Below, piece by piece: positions 9,121-19,436 of a stretch of 64,000 nucleotides of DNA; the stretch's first letter is position 1, and each line of letters begins with the position of its first letter. Both the position numbers and the translations under genes were made by a program. The notes beneath the pieces were generated by a model, which was given only the letters and a program-made list of their open reading frames with translations, was not told where the DNA came from and did no database searches. Source of the stretch: Ottelia alismoides. Lineage: Eukaryota > Streptophyta > Magnoliopsida > Alismatales > Hydrocharitaceae. Location of the stretch: the NCBI GenBank assembly GCA_037367405.1, contig JAZKJV010011400.1:4958501-5022500 (forward strand), given 5' to 3'.

Positions 9121-10250
9121 GGCGTGGCGGTGGACATGGGGCCGGTTGGAATGGGCGGTGCATTGAGCATCGGAGTGGTCATGGCCGGTGTGGTCATGGC
9201 CGGAGTGGTTACCCAACTCGGTTGTTGGGTTGTGGGCACGACGCCTGGTTGGCCAGCCATGGGTGTGCTGGCGGGAGTGGCCGATACGTTGCCGGCCGGT
9301 GCACCCTGTAGCGACTGATAGATGTTGCTGGCTGTCTGAAATGCATTGGTCATGCCGGCGACCGATTGACCGCCGCCCAAGCGATCATACAGATCGCGGG
9401 CCTGTTTCAGATTCGGGTCGATCGTCAGCGCGGCTTGGAGTTGCTGTTGAGCCGCGGTGTAGTTTTGTTTGCTGAAGTGCAAGTAAGCGACGTTGTAGTG
9501 AGCCACTGCCGGTGGCAAGACTTGCTTGAGCTGGTCGACGGCTTCATCGGGTTGACCGTTTTGCACTAGCAAGGTCGCCAGGTTATTGCGATAGCGCACT
9601 TCTTTGCCATCCAAAGAAATGGCTTTGTTCAAGCTATCGCGGGCGGCTGCGATATTGCCGGCTTTCGAGTAAGCCAGTCCCAAATCGTTATGCACCGAAG
9701 CATCGCTGGGGTTGGCCGCGGCGGCTTTCTGGAAATACGAGATGGCTTGTTGTGAATCGTTGCGGCCATCATAAAAGCGAGCCATGGCAACCAGGGCTCC
9801 AGCGTTATTGGGTTCGACTTCCAGCGCCTTCTTGTAGCTCTCCAACGCCTTGTCAGGTTGACCTTGGCCTTCGGCCAGGCGACCTTGCATCACATATAAC
9901 TCAGGCGACAGTTTGCCGGGCAAGCTGGCCAGGCTGGTCGGATCATCTTTGTCCCCAGGTACAACACCATCGCCCGGTTTGAAGGCTCCGACTACGGTCG
10001 CTTTGGTTTTATTCCAGCCGCTGCTGACCGTTGTGCCCATGGTCTTGAACGCACCACCGACACCCTTGGCCGCTGTGGTGGTCGCACCATACATGTTGCT
10101 ACCGGTCGAAGACCACCAGCCTTTGCTAGCAGACATCGTGGAACAGCCACTGCCGGTGATGGTTAGCGTCAACGCCACACAAGTCATGGCTAGAGATTTG
10201 GCAAATCGGCGGCGAGCACGAATGCTAGCGTTGCTTGGTTGGCCAGTCAC
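9117..10250 (-). CDS. TPR-repeat exported protein, probable lipoprotein
   Basis: The GTG at 10250 is chosen because GAGGGAG sits 8 nt upstream; an upstream frame extension lacks this. The product is 377 residues. An N-terminal stretch of basic residues is followed by a hydrophobic segment ending TITGSGC, a plausible though imperfect lipobox. Residues about 35-80 are Gly/Thr/Ser rich with repeated AFK.. motifs. From about 115 to 300 there are five or so tetratricopeptide repeats, with typical PDKALESYKKALEVEPNN, AISYFQKAAAANP and GLAYSKAGNIAAARDSL units. The last 70 residues are Pro/Thr/Ala/Met rich with TTPAM repeated. TPR proteins act as protein-protein scaffolds; the partner is unknown. It is convergent with gyrB. 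Confidence 0.8.
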   Translation of the reverse strand: MTGQPSNASIRARRRFAKSLAMTCVALTLTITGSGCSTMSASKGWWSSTGSNMYGATTTAAKGVGGAFKTMGTTVSSGWNKTKATVVGAFKPGDGVVPGDKDDPTSLASLPGKLSPELYVMQGRLAEGQGQPDKALESYKKALEVEPNNAGALVAMARFYDGRNDSQQAISYFQKAAAANPSDASVHNDLGLAYSKAGNIAAARDSLNKAISLDGKEVRYRNNLATLLVQNGQPDEAVDQLKQVLPPAVAHYNVAYLHFSKQNYTAAQQQLQAALTIDPNLKQARDLYDRLGGGQSVAGMTNAFQTASNIYQSLQGAPAGNVSATPASTPMAGQPGVVPTTQQPSWVTTPAMTTPAMTTPMLNAPPIPTGPMSTATP

Positions 10251-10394
10251 GAGACACACTCCCTCAAAGGCAATTGAAACGACTGTCCGGTACAAGACCG
10301 GTTATCACGATCGTTATCGGAGTGTGGACTAGTGAAACTTTAACGCGCTTATTATCTGCTCAGGCCGGATCCCGCTGCTCATGTCGGCTATTGG

Positions 10395-10934
10395 CTACAT
10401 CAACAGAAAGGGAACTTCGCTATCGCCATCGGTGTCTCTGCGTTCCCATTCTCGCCGAATCTCGCGTAAGCCATAGGCGCACATTTCAAAGTGAACGCTC
10501 AGTCGGCTCAGCAAATCGCTGGAGACATGTTTGCCTTCGGCCGCAATGTCGCTGGCGATTTTGTAAGCGCGTTTACCTTGCGCGCAGTAACTGATGAACT
10601 GATCGCACTTGTCGCTGGACTTCATTTCGCGAAGCGCTTCGGGATAGACGCCGGTCCAAAAGAGTGTGTAGTCACCGATATGTCGATGGACTTCGCGTTT
10701 GGCTTCGCCCAATCGTTTTTCGGCTTCCACAATCATGCTGACCACTTCGGTGGCCCGCCGGCCGTCGAACTGGCGAACTCGATGCAAATTATCCAATCGC
10801 GTAAAGCGAACAAGTAAATCGCTGACGTAGTCAACTAATTGAGTGTCGACCACGCCCAGTTGCGAGTGAAAGACGTACTCGCTCAACCCGACGAAGAAAC
10901 GTTCGAGTGTATCTGATGCACCATCTCCAGTCAT
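10395..10934 (-). CDS. Conserved-looking helical protein of unknown function
   Basis: The ATG at 10934 is chosen over the upstream in-frame start because AGGAGG lies 7 nt before it, one of the best ribosome binding sites in the window. The 179-residue product has no signal peptide or membrane segment. It is predicted to be mostly helical with many charged residues (VEAEKRLGEAKREVHRHIGDY). It has two Cys in the second half and a very acidic then hydrophobic C-terminus. I do not recognise a domain. It lies upstream of the TPR gene on the same strand with a 144-nt gap, so co-transcription is possible. Confidence 0.7.
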   Translation of the reverse strand: MTGDGASDTLERFFVGLSEYVFHSQLGVVDTQLVDYVSDLLVRFTRLDNLHRVRQFDGRRATEVVSMIVEAEKRLGEAKREVHRHIGDYTLFWTGVYPEALREMKSSDKCDQFISYCAQGKRAYKIASDIAAEGKHVSSDLLSRLSVHFEMCAYGLREIRREWERRDTDGDSEVPFLLM

Positions 10935-11130
10935 AGGCAACCTCCTGCGGTGGTGATTACCCTTACCCTCTATCTTGACATTAATTGTCATGCCGCTGCG
11001 TTGTCAAGAGCAGCTGTGCAAGAACCTGGCGGGACATGCACACGGGATGTCGACCAGGTGTAGGTGTTCAGGGTTATCTGCAGTTGGTCGTGGCGAGGCA
11101 GCAGCGGCGCGCAAGGTCCAGCGCTGGTGC

Positions 11131-12411
11131 TCAGATCGGGTATCGCCAGCGGGCGCGTACGCTGGACTTGTGGTGGGGAGGATTGATCGGGGCTTGGACC
11201 GCCGGGCGAGCGGTTGCTTTGAGCCCATGGACGATGCAATCCAGCGGAGCGACTTTCGCACCGATCAAGCGCTGCATGGTGGTAGCGATCGAACTAGCCA
11301 ATTGCCAACGCATCACCAGCGAAGGTTCCTGATTGTCGCGGCTGGCCAAACGTACTTTCCAAGCGGCCACTTGCTCGACCAACCAGGCATCGGTACGAGC
11401 AAAGGCTGGTAACTCAGCGGTGGTGCGCAGCCATAACCAACGTGCCTGGTCGATGCGATAAACCATCTCACCCGGTTCGATCAAGGATTGCAGACGCTCG
11501 TCAGCGGCCATCAACTGGGCAGTCGATTCCGCGGCGCGTCGTCCGACGATATGCAAGTAGATCGAGCGATCCTTTAGCTCCTGGTCGACGGGCGTATGAA
11601 ACTGTTGATCGAGCCATGCCTTGACCAGCGCCCGCGGTTCGTCGATGGGCAACGCGATGCGCAGGCATGTGCCACCACCGGGCAAAGAGCTGGCCGAAAT
11701 TGCGCCGCCCAACGTCATCACCTGGCGTCGAACTCGATCCCACTGCATCTCGGCAGAAGTCAACATCGACGTTGAATTCAGCGCCGCCTGGCTGGCCGTG
11801 TTGCACTGCCAACGCTCATGTTCGATCACCAGGATCAAACTGCTGGCCAGGCCGCTCGATTGACTGCTAACGCGCAGGCTGATGGGCCGCCAGCCCTGCC
11901 CATGAAATCCAGGCATCTGCATTAATTGAGCCGTGACGGCATCGATCACTTCCGTCATCAAGCGCGACAAAGCACTTAGCGGCAAGTACAGTCGCGGCAG
12001 GCTGCGGTCCCAGCCGATCCACTGGATGCTCAAGCCACGACTATTAACGAGCGCATCGAGTTTAGGCTGGGCGACTTTGCGCCACTGAGCCGGATAGAAT
12101 CGCTTGCGAATCGCGATTGGGGCGGCCTTGAGCTTTTCGGCTGCAGAACTGGATGCAGAGACTCGTGGAGAAACGGCAGGTGCTGAGGCTGCCTGGTGGC
12201 CCGAGTCGAACTTGAAGATCTCGCTGGCGATACCCCGCGCGGTAGTGACAGAACTATCGCCGGTCGCAGCAGCCAAACCCGGCGGAGCGCTTGGCCCTGC
12301 CTGAATCCTGGCAGTCAGTGCGGATGACTGCGCAGGAAAAAGTCCAGCGTTTGTCCCGGCAACGCGCGCGTTGCTTAAGGTGATAGTCGAAGTTGAAGCG
12401 GTCGATGACAT
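11131..12411 (-). CDS. Degenerate histidine-kinase-like / GGDEF-like protein
   Basis: A 426-residue protein if started at the ATG at 12411; a TTG at 12444 is also possible and neither has a good ribosome binding site. The first 110 residues are Ser/Ala/Thr rich and low in complexity. Residues about 130-270 resemble the C-terminal half of a histidine kinase: a segment like an N box (LPLSALSRLMTEVIDAV) and a G2-like end (SSLPGGGTCLRIALP). The phospho-acceptor His region and the DxGxG ATP-binding motif are missing. Residues about 300-400 look like a worn GGDEF domain, with EPGEMVYRIDQARWLWLRT where RxGGDEF would be. It probably has a binding or scaffold role rather than enzyme activity. The domain reading is my inference from patterns. 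Confidence 0.6.
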   Translation of the reverse strand: MSSTASTSTITLSNARVAGTNAGLFPAQSSALTARIQAGPSAPPGLAAATGDSSVTTARGIASEIFKFDSGHQAASAPAVSPRVSASSSAAEKLKAAPIAIRKRFYPAQWRKVAQPKLDALVNSRGLSIQWIGWDRSLPRLYLPLSALSRLMTEVIDAVTAQLMQMPGFHGQGWRPISLRVSSQSSGLASSLILVIEHERWQCNTASQAALNSTSMLTSAEMQWDRVRRQVMTLGGAISASSLPGGGTCLRIALPIDEPRALVKAWLDQQFHTPVDQELKDRSIYLHIVGRRAAESTAQLMAADERLQSLIEPGEMVYRIDQARWLWLRTTAELPAFARTDAWLVEQVAAWKVRLASRDNQEPSLVMRWQLASSIATTMQRLIGAKVAPLDCIVHGLKATARPAVQAPINPPHHKSSVRARWRYPI

Positions 12412-12769
12412 GCGGCCAGCTACGCCTGGTTCCAAGTGGGACAATTGGGGCTTGTCTTGTATCGACCAATCAGCCTGATGGCTCTTGATTCAGCCTGCGC
12501 GACTGGCGAATCTTTAACGGGCTGCATGTCAGAGCTTAGCGAATACGCCGAAAAGAGGGCCGGCGGGGGCCGTCTAGTTGCCTTTACCCCCAGGTTCAGT
12601 CTATCCTGGTAGAATGCTCTAGCGGCATTTCAGCACGCCTTGGCTACAATTTAAGGCGAACTGAATCCAGCTTGGCGACCCACCTTTCGCGTTTCCCGTA
12701 ACTGAACGCCCTCGGTTCAGTTGAGTTTCCCCACCACCCTACGGGCTTACTTTCGCTTCACGAGTTCTC
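12412..12769. other. Divergent intergenic region with no recognised gene
   Basis: This 358-bp gap separates the minus-strand kinase-like gene from the plus-strand WD40/cytochrome gene, so it should hold two promoters. A possible plus-strand pair is TTGCCT at 12578-12583 and TATCCT at 12602-12607 (18-nt spacing), which is weak. I see no hairpin family copy or small gene here. Confidence 0.4.
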
Positions 12770-15700
12770 ATGAACGATTGCATTATGTCTCGCTGCGCTT
12801 TCATTCTCAGCCTTGGGTTCGTCGGTCTACTGTCTGCTGTGGGCCATGGCCAAACGCCGCCAGCGGATCCAGCCGCCACCGATCCGACCAAGATCAGTTA
12901 TGCCCGGCAGGTCGAACCTTTACTGCGTGACAAGTGCCAAGGTTGCCATCAGCCGGCCAAACCTCAGGGACGCTATGAGATGACCAGCTTTGCACGCCTG
13001 GTCGCTGGTGGCGAAAGTGGTGCCGCGGCGGTGGTACCCGGCAAGCCCGACGAAAGCTACCTGGTCGAAATGATCACCCTGCACGATGGCAAAGCTCAAA
13101 TGCCCAAGAAGGGCGAACCTTTGTCGGCCAGCGAGATTGAACTGATTCGAAGCTGGATCAGCCAGGGAGCCGTCGATGATCGCCCAGCCGGTGGTCAGCC
13201 GCTGTACAGCCCAGAGCGACCACCTCGCTACGATCAACCGCCTGTGATCACCTCCGTTACCTTCTCTCCCAATGGCAAGTGGTTGGCGATCAGCGGTTTT
13301 CACGAAGTACTGCTGGTGGCTGCTTCCAACTGGCAACTAAGCAAACGCTTGATCGGTCTGTCGGAACGCATTGAATCGGTTTCGTTCTCGCATGACTCCA
13401 CGCGCCTGGCCGTCACTGGTGGTTCACCGGGACGCTTGGGTGAAGTACAAGTTTGGGATGTCGAGAATGCCAAACTGCTGATGAGCCATCAAGTGACCTT
13501 TGATACGCTCTACGGTGGCGTCTTCTCACCAGACGGCAAGCTGATCGCCTTTGGTTGCAGCGATAACACGGTGCGGGCAATCGATTCAGAAACAGGACAG
13601 CAGAAACTGTTCTCTGGCGCGCACGAAGATTGGGTTCGGGCCTGCGTGTTCACACCCGATGGCTCGCACTTGATCTCTGGTGGCCGCGATATGACGGTCA
13701 AGCTGGTCGAAGTGGCCACCGAGCGTTTCGTCGATAACATCACCTCGATCACACCAGGCGCACTGCGCGGTGGTATCAACGCCCTGGCTCGCCATCCCAG
13801 CCGCAATGAAATCCTGGTCGGTGGTTCCGATGGTGTTCCCAAGGTCTATCGCGTCTTCCGTGTTACCGAAAGACGCATCGGTGACGATTCCAACCTCGTT
13901 CGCCAGTTTCCGGCTCAACCGGGCCGTATCTTTTCGGTGGCCACCAACCACGATGGCACCCTGTTGGCTGCGGCCAGTACGCTCGACGGTACCAGCAGCC
14001 TGCGGGTCTATAAGTACAACTTTGATGACTCGATCCCTGACAACGTCAAGGCGGTCATGGCCAAGACCAGCGGCGAACGAAATGCCGATGAGCGCAAGCT
14101 AGTCGACGATTACCTGGTCAAGGACATCACGCAAGTTGCCGCTGTGGATATTCCTCAAACCAGCATCTACACCATTGCCTTCCACCCCACTGCGCCCTTG
14201 ATTGCTACCGGCAGCAGCGATGGTCGAGTTCGCCTCTTGAATGTCAATACGGGAGTTACCGAGGTAACCTTCGCGCCAGCGCCGACGGTTGATCCAACTC
14301 AGCAACAAGCCGCTCAGGCATTGGCGGCCGCTGATACCCACGGCTTGCCCACTAAAGTCGCCATTGATCCACAGACGGAACTGGATCGATTGCCCAAGTC
14401 GAAATTGGTCAAGCTCGAAGCTGAACCGGCCAGTTTCACCTTGGCCACCGATCGCGATTACGCGCAAGTGCTAGTGACCGCGGTGTATGAAGACGGTAAA
14501 CGCTGCGATGTTACTCGCCTGGCCAAGTATCAAGCCGACGCCAATGTCTTGGCAGTCTCGGCCTCCGGTTTCGTGCGTCCCAAAACGGCTGCCAAGTCCA
14601 ATATCGCCATTGAGTTCGGCGGGCAGACGGCACAAGTCGCAGCCGATACATCTCCGCTGGCACAACCTACTCCAATCGACTTTGTGCATGACGTTAACCC
14701 AGTCATGTCGCGGCTGGGATGTAATCAAGGCACTTGCCACGGCGCGCAGAAGGGCAAGAACGGCTTCAAGCTGTCCTTGCGAGGCTATGATCCACTGGAG
14801 GATGTTCGCGCGCTGGGTGACGACCTGGCATCGCGCCGCCTGAACACGGCGGCACCCGATGCAAGTTTGATGTTGCTCAAGCCAACCGGCCTGGTGCCGC
14901 ATGAAGGCGGCGTGTTGTTGGCACCGGGCAGTGTGTACTATCACACCTTGCGTCAATGGATCGCAGGTGGCAGCAAGCTGAATGTGGATTCACCGCGTGT
15001 CGCTCGCATCGAGATCCAACCGTCCAAGCCCGTGATTGAACTGGAAGGTGGCTGGCAACAGTTCCGCATCACTGCCTTCTACGCTGATGGCTCGCAGCGC
15101 GATGTGACTCGCGAAGCCTTCATCGAAAGCGGCAACAATGAAGTCGCTAAAGCTGGAGCCAATGGATTGGTCGAGGCGCTGCGTCGTGGCGAAGCGCCGA
15201 TTCTGGCACGGTTCGAAGGCGCCTATGTGGCTGCAACGCTGACCATCATGGGCAATCGCGATCAATTCCAGTGGCAAGAGCCGGAACGCTATAACGCCAT
15301 CGATGAATTGGTGGCTGCCAAGTGGCAACGCATGAAGGTCGCACCTTCGCCAGTGGCTAACGATGCCGAATTCTTGCGTCGCGTCACGCTGGACTTGACC
15401 GGCTTGCCACCCACGCCGGAAGCGGTTCGCGCTTTTCTGTCCGACACGCGCGAGTCACGCGTCAAGCGCGCCGAAGTGATCGACCAACTGATCGGTAACG
15501 CTGACTATGTCGAGCATTGGTCGAACAAGTGGGCTGACCTGCTGCAGGTTAACAGCAAGTTCCTGGGTAAAGAGGGAGCCGATGCCTTCCGCCAATGGAT
15601 TCGCCAGCAAGTCGACGATAACGTGCCGTATGATCAGTTCGCCCGCTCGATCTTGACTGCTTCGGGTTCCAACAAAGACAATCCGCCGGCCTCGTATTAC

Positions 15701-17911
15701 AAGATCTTGCGCGATCCGGCCCTGATGATGGAGAACACCACGCACTTGTTCCTGGCGATTCGCTTTAACTGCAACAAGTGCCATGACCATCCGTTTGAAC
15801 GCTGGACCCAGGATCAGTATTACGACCTGACCAGCTACTTTGCGCAAGTTGGGCTCAAGCGCGACCCGGCTAGCGGTGACCGCAATATTGGCGGTAGCGC
15901 CGTGGAAGGTGCCCAGCCTCTGTTTGAAGAGATCTTCGATAAAGGGGATGGCGAAACCAAGCACGAACGTACCGGTAAAGTGGTCGCGCCCAAATTCCCC
16001 TTCCCTGTCGAGTTCACCGCGCCGGAGAACGCCACGCGTCGCCAACAATTGGCCGCCTGGTTGACCTCGCCCAACAATCCGTACTTCGCCCGCAGCTTTG
16101 TGAATCGGCTGTGGGGCTACCTGACCGGCACCGGCCTGATGGAACCGCTGGATGATATTCGAGCAGGAAATCCGCCGACCAACCCCGAACTGTTGGATTA
16201 CCTGACCGAAGAATTCAAACGCAGCAATTTCAACGTCGAGCATGTGTTGCGACTGATCTGTAATTCTCGCACTTATCAATTGTCGGTGGGAACCAATCAG
16301 TGGAATGAAGATGACACGCTGAATTACTCCCACGCGAAAGCTCGGCGTTTGCCGGCAGAAGTTCTTTACGATGCGGTCTATCGCGTGACTGGGGCGGTGT
16401 CTAATATCCCGGGTGTGCAACCTGGTACGCGAGCCGCCGCCCTGTCGGACGTGGCCGTGGCCTTGCCCGATGGATTCTTGAACAACCTGGGACGCCCCGT
16501 GCGTGAAAGCGCTTGCGAATGCGAACGCTCGCAAGATCTGCAACTGGGGCCGGTAATGGCGCTGGTCAGCGGTCCCACGGTCGGTACTGCGATCAGCGAT
16601 CCGCAGTGCGCGCTGCCTCAATTGGCTCAGCAGCAGATGACCGACGAACAGCTAGTGCAAGAAATCTACTTGCGCGTGCTCAGCCGACCAGCCAGCGACG
16701 CCGAAGTACAAAACGTATTAAAGACCGCCGGGCAAATGGATGCCGATCATCAACTGCTGCAGCAGAAGTTAAGTGATCGCGAGGCCTGGTGGAAGGAAGA
16801 GTTTGTCAAGCTGGAAGCCAAGCGAATGGCTGACATCGCGGAAACCGAGGCCGCGATCAAAGCTCGCGAGCAAGAGATTGCTCCCGAGCGTGAACGCCTG
16901 GCCAAAGAACGCGATGCTCGGATTGCGGCGGCCAACGAGGAACTAAAGAAGTATGAACTCGAAGCGGTTAAGGTGGCCGACAAGTTCATCGCCGATCGCA
17001 CCGACAAACGCTCTTGGTATCCGGTAGATCCGGTCAATATGAAGTCGAGCAACAAGGCAACATTGACTCGTCTGCCCGATCGCTCGATCAAGGTGCGCGG
17101 CGATAAAGTGCCGGGCTTCTATACGCTGACCGTTCGCACACCGCTAAAGAATATTCGCGGCGTGCGTTTGGAAGTGTTGCCTGATCCCGAACTGGGCGGG
17201 CGCGGTCCAGGCCTGGCAGCCAACGGTAATTTTGTGCTGACCGAGTTAGAGGTAAAAGCGGCTCCGCTGGCCGACCCCAATACGGTCAAGCAAGTCAAGT
17301 TCTCGCGCGGCCAGGTGGACTATACCCAAGCCGGTTTCGCAGTGGAACAAATCTTTGACGGTAAGAATAACGATCAAGGTGGTTGGGCAATCAATCCGCA
17401 GGAAGGTATACCGCACTGGGCAACGCTACAGTTGGCAGAACCGCTGGGCTACGATGGCGGCACCGAGTTGACCTTCGTCTTGCATCAATTCCACAATGCC
17501 GAGGAGCATCGCTTGGGACACTTCCGCTTGTCGCTTTCGGTCGATGAAGGCGATGTGGCCTTGGGCTTGCCCGAAGAGTTTGCCTCGTTGGAAACTCTGG
17601 ATCCATCTGCAAAGACACCGGAGAGCCTGAAAGATCTGTTCGCATATTTGCGAGCCAACGACGCTCAGTGGAAAAAGCTGGGTGATAATGTGGCGGCAGC
17701 CGGTGCGCCGGTACCGCCTGACGAGCCGCTGGTGGCCTTGCAAATGAAAGCTGAAATGCTCAAGGCACCCACGGCCGAAGATCGGCTGTTGGTACAATTG
17801 CGCGGCGACCTTCAATCCAGCCGCACACAACTGGAGCAGCGTCGCTTGACGCTTGCTCAAGACCTTACCTGGGCGCTTATCAATAGTCCCGCCTTCCTCT
17901 TTAACCGCTAA
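12770..17911 (+). CDS. Giant WD40 / PSCyt1 / DUF1549 / DUF1553 fusion protein
   Basis: A 1713-residue exported protein. The ATG at 12770 is used; an ATG five codons later gives an equally good signal peptide. Order of parts: PSCyt1 with CQGCH (56-60); a WD40 beta-propeller (about 140-490; VQVWDVENAKL, LISGGRDMTVKLVEV, IATGSSDGRVRLLNV); a BIG2-like beta domain (about 530-620); a second cytochrome-like segment with CNQGTCHG (651-657); another BIG2-like domain (about 745-825); DUF1549 with CNKCHDHPFERW near 1001; DUF1553 (from about 1075); a charged coiled coil (about 1320-1405); a discoidin-like beta insert (about 1440-1600); and a final DUF1553 helix ending INSPAFLFNR. Three Cys-His motifs suggest up to three hemes. 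The DUF1501 gene 24 nt downstream is almost certainly in the same operon. Confidence 0.9.
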   Translation: MNDCIMSRCAFILSLGFVGLLSAVGHGQTPPADPAATDPTKISYARQVEPLLRDKCQGCHQPAKPQGRYEMTSFARLVAGGESGAAAVVPGKPDESYLVEMITLHDGKAQMPKKGEPLSASEIELIRSWISQGAVDDRPAGGQPLYSPERPPRYDQPPVITSVTFSPNGKWLAISGFHEVLLVAASNWQLSKRLIGLSERIESVSFSHDSTRLAVTGGSPGRLGEVQVWDVENAKLLMSHQVTFDTLYGGVFSPDGKLIAFGCSDNTVRAIDSETGQQKLFSGAHEDWVRACVFTPDGSHLISGGRDMTVKLVEVATERFVDNITSITPGALRGGINALARHPSRNEILVGGSDGVPKVYRVFRVTERRIGDDSNLVRQFPAQPGRIFSVATNHDGTLLAAASTLDGTSSLRVYKYNFDDSIPDNVKAVMAKTSGERNADERKLVDDYLVKDITQVAAVDIPQTSIYTIAFHPTAPLIATGSSDGRVRLLNVNTGVTEVTFAPAPTVDPTQQQAAQALAAADTHGLPTKVAIDPQTELDRLPKSKLVKLEAEPASFTLATDRDYAQVLVTAVYEDGKRCDVTRLAKYQADANVLAVSASGFVRPKTAAKSNIAIEFGGQTAQVAADTSPLAQPTPIDFVHDVNPVMSRLGCNQGTCHGAQKGKNGFKLSLRGYDPLEDVRALGDDLASRRLNTAAPDASLMLLKPTGLVPHEGGVLLAPGSVYYHTLRQWIAGGSKLNVDSPRVARIEIQPSKPVIELEGGWQQFRITAFYADGSQRDVTREAFIESGNNEVAKAGANGLVEALRRGEAPILARFEGAYVAATLTIMGNRDQFQWQEPERYNAIDELVAAKWQRMKVAPSPVANDAEFLRRVTLDLTGLPPTPEAVRAFLSDTRESRVKRAEVIDQLIGNADYVEHWSNKWADLLQVNSKFLGKEGADAFRQWIRQQVDDNVPYDQFARSILTASGSNKDNPPASYYKILRDPALMMENTTHLFLAIRFNCNKCHDHPFERWTQDQYYDLTSYFAQVGLKRDPASGDRNIGGSAVEGAQPLFEEIFDKGDGETKHERTGKVVAPKFPFPVEFTAPENATRRQQLAAWLTSPNNPYFARSFVNRLWGYLTGTGLMEPLDDIRAGNPPTNPELLDYLTEEFKRSNFNVEHVLRLICNSRTYQLSVGTNQWNEDDTLNYSHAKARRLPAEVLYDAVYRVTGAVSNIPGVQPGTRAAALSDVAVALPDGFLNNLGRPVRESACECERSQDLQLGPVMALVSGPTVGTAISDPQCALPQLAQQQMTDEQLVQEIYLRVLSRPASDAEVQNVLKTAGQMDADHQLLQQKLSDREAWWKEEFVKLEAKRMADIAETEAAIKAREQEIAPERERLAKERDARIAAANEELKKYELEAVKVADKFIADRTDKRSWYPVDPVNMKSSNKATLTRLPDRSIKVRGDKVPGFYTLTVRTPLKNIRGVRLEVLPDPELGGRGPGLAANGNFVLTELEVKAAPLADPNTVKQVKFSRGQVDYTQAGFAVEQIFDGKNNDQGGWAINPQEGIPHWATLQLAEPLGYDGGTELTFVLHQFHNAEEHRLGHFRLSLSVDEGDVALGLPEEFASLETLDPSAKTPESLKDLFAYLRANDAQWKKLGDNVAAAGAPVPPDEPLVALQMKAEMLKAPTAEDRLLVQLRGDLQSSRTQLEQRRLTLAQDLTWALINSPAFLFNR

Positions 17912-17935
17912 AGCTACCCAAAAAGGAACTGGCTC

Positions 17936-19417
17936 ATGTTTCGCATTCAAGGTCCAAAGTGCAAAGACTTGTGCGATCCGCATCTGGAACCCACGCGTCG
18001 CGATGTGCTGCGCGTCGGTGGTTCAGGGATCCTCGGGTTGTCGCTGGGCAGCATGTTTCACTTGCAAGCCCGCTCGGCCGAAAACGCCAGCGGCAAGGGC
18101 AGCGCGGGTTCGCCAGGCTGGGGTAAGGCCAAGAGCATCATCATGGTTTACCTGCAGGGTGGACCAAGTCACTTGGACCTTTGGGATCCCAAGGAAGATG
18201 TTCCTGAAAACGTCAAGAGCGTCTTCAGTTCGATTCCTACCAAGCTGGCAGGTATTCATTACACCGAAAACTTGCCGAAGCTGGCTCAGATCAACGACAA
18301 GTTCACGATGATCCGTTCGATGAGCTACACGCCCAATGGACTTTTCAACCATACGGCGGCCATCTATCAGATGATGACCGGTTACACCACCGACAAGGTC
18401 AGTCCCTCCGGGCAGCTGGAACCACCGACACCCAAAGACTTTCCCAACTTCGGTTCGAACATCATTCGACTGAAGCCTACTGACCAGCCCATGCTGCCGT
18501 TTGTGATGTTGCCGCGTCCGTTGCAAGAGAGCAACGTGATTGGCAAAGGCGGCACTGCGGGTTTCCTGGGCAAGTCCTACGATCCGTATACGCTGTATCC
18601 TGATGGCGATGACATGGACATGGCCAAGATGGAACGCATCAAGATCGATGACTTGCAATTGCGTCCGGACGTATTTGCGGCTCGCTTGGAACGCCGGGCC
18701 AAATTGCGTGACCTGGTCAACGAGCAAATGCCCGAGATCAACAAAGCCGTAGCCAACTTCCAACTCGATAACTACTACGATCAGGCGCTCAATTTGATCG
18801 TCTCTGGTCGGGCTCGCGATGCCTTCAATCTGTCGAGTGAATCGGCTGAGATCCGCGATCGTTACGGTCGCAATACCTTCGGTCAGAGCTGCTTGTTGGC
18901 TCGACGACTGGTCGAAGCAGGCACGCGGGTTGTCGAAGTGATCTGGCCCAAGATTGCCAACTCCGATAATCACTCGTGGGATCATCACGCTGGGCTCAGC
19001 GAGCGCATGAAGAATCGCTCCGGCCCCATGCTGGATGCCGGCTTGTCGACCTTGATCGACGATCTGGATCAACGTGGTCTGCTGGAGGAAACACTGGTGG
19101 TGTGCGTCGGCGAGTTCGGTCGCAGTCCGCAGCGCGGTGTCAGCACTTCAGGCAACAGCAACACCGCCGATGGTCGCGATCACTGGCCGTACTGCTATAC
19201 CTCGGTCATCGCTGGGGCTGGCATTAAGCGCGGCTACGTGCATGGCAAGAGTGACAAGACAGCTTCGGCTCCCACCGAGGACCCGGTTCACCCCATGCAG
19301 CTGCTGGCTACGATCTATCACGCCTTCGGAATCGACCCGGAGACGATCGTCTACAACCACCTCAACCAACCGCGTGAGCTGGTCAAGGCGCAAGCGATCA
19401 CCCAACTGTTTGGCTAA
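17936..19417 (+). CDS. DUF1501 protein, Tat-exported
   Basis: A 493-residue protein. AAGGAA lies 9 nt before the ATG. Near residue 20 is a twin-arginine signal, [12 protein letters not shown], followed by a hydrophobic stretch, so it is exported folded, probably with a cofactor or metal. DUF1501 features follow: [74 protein letters not shown], a GRDHWPYC segment and a C-terminal [14 protein letters not shown]1501 belongs to the alkaline phosphatase/sulfatase-like fold group, but the catalysed reaction is not established. It follows the WD40/cytochrome gene by 24 nt and is the second gene of that operon. Confidence 0.92.
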   Translation: MFRIQGPKCKDLCDPHLEPTRRDVLRVGGSGILGLSLGSMFHLQARSAENASGKGSAGSPGWGKAKSIIMVYLQGGPSHLDLWDPKEDVPENVKSVFSSIPTKLAGIHYTENLPKLAQINDKFTMIRSMSYTPNGLFNHTAAIYQMMTGYTTDKVSPSGQLEPPTPKDFPNFGSNIIRLKPTDQPMLPFVMLPRPLQESNVIGKGGTAGFLGKSYDPYTLYPDGDDMDMAKMERIKIDDLQLRPDVFAARLERRAKLRDLVNEQMPEINKAVANFQLDNYYDQALNLIVSGRARDAFNLSSESAEIRDRYGRNTFGQSCLLARRLVEAGTRVVEVIWPKIANSDNHSWDHHAGLSERMKNRSGPMLDAGLSTLIDDLDQRGLLEETLVVCVGEFGRSPQRGVSTSGNSNTADGRDHWPYCYTSVIAGAGIKRGYVHGKSDKTASAPTEDPVHPMQLLATIYHAFGIDPETIVYNHLNQPRELVKAQAITQLFG

Positions 19418-19436
19418 GCGACTAGTCTGACTGTGG

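Noticed and set aside
15455..16621. A 388-codon minus-strand frame
   Set aside because: It lies entirely opposite the DUF1549/DUF1553 domains of the giant protein; the sense strand carries clear family motifs.
18023..19072. A 349-codon minus-strand frame
   Set aside because: It is antisense to the DUF1501 gene, whose motifs are unambiguous; the antisense product has no recognisable domain.
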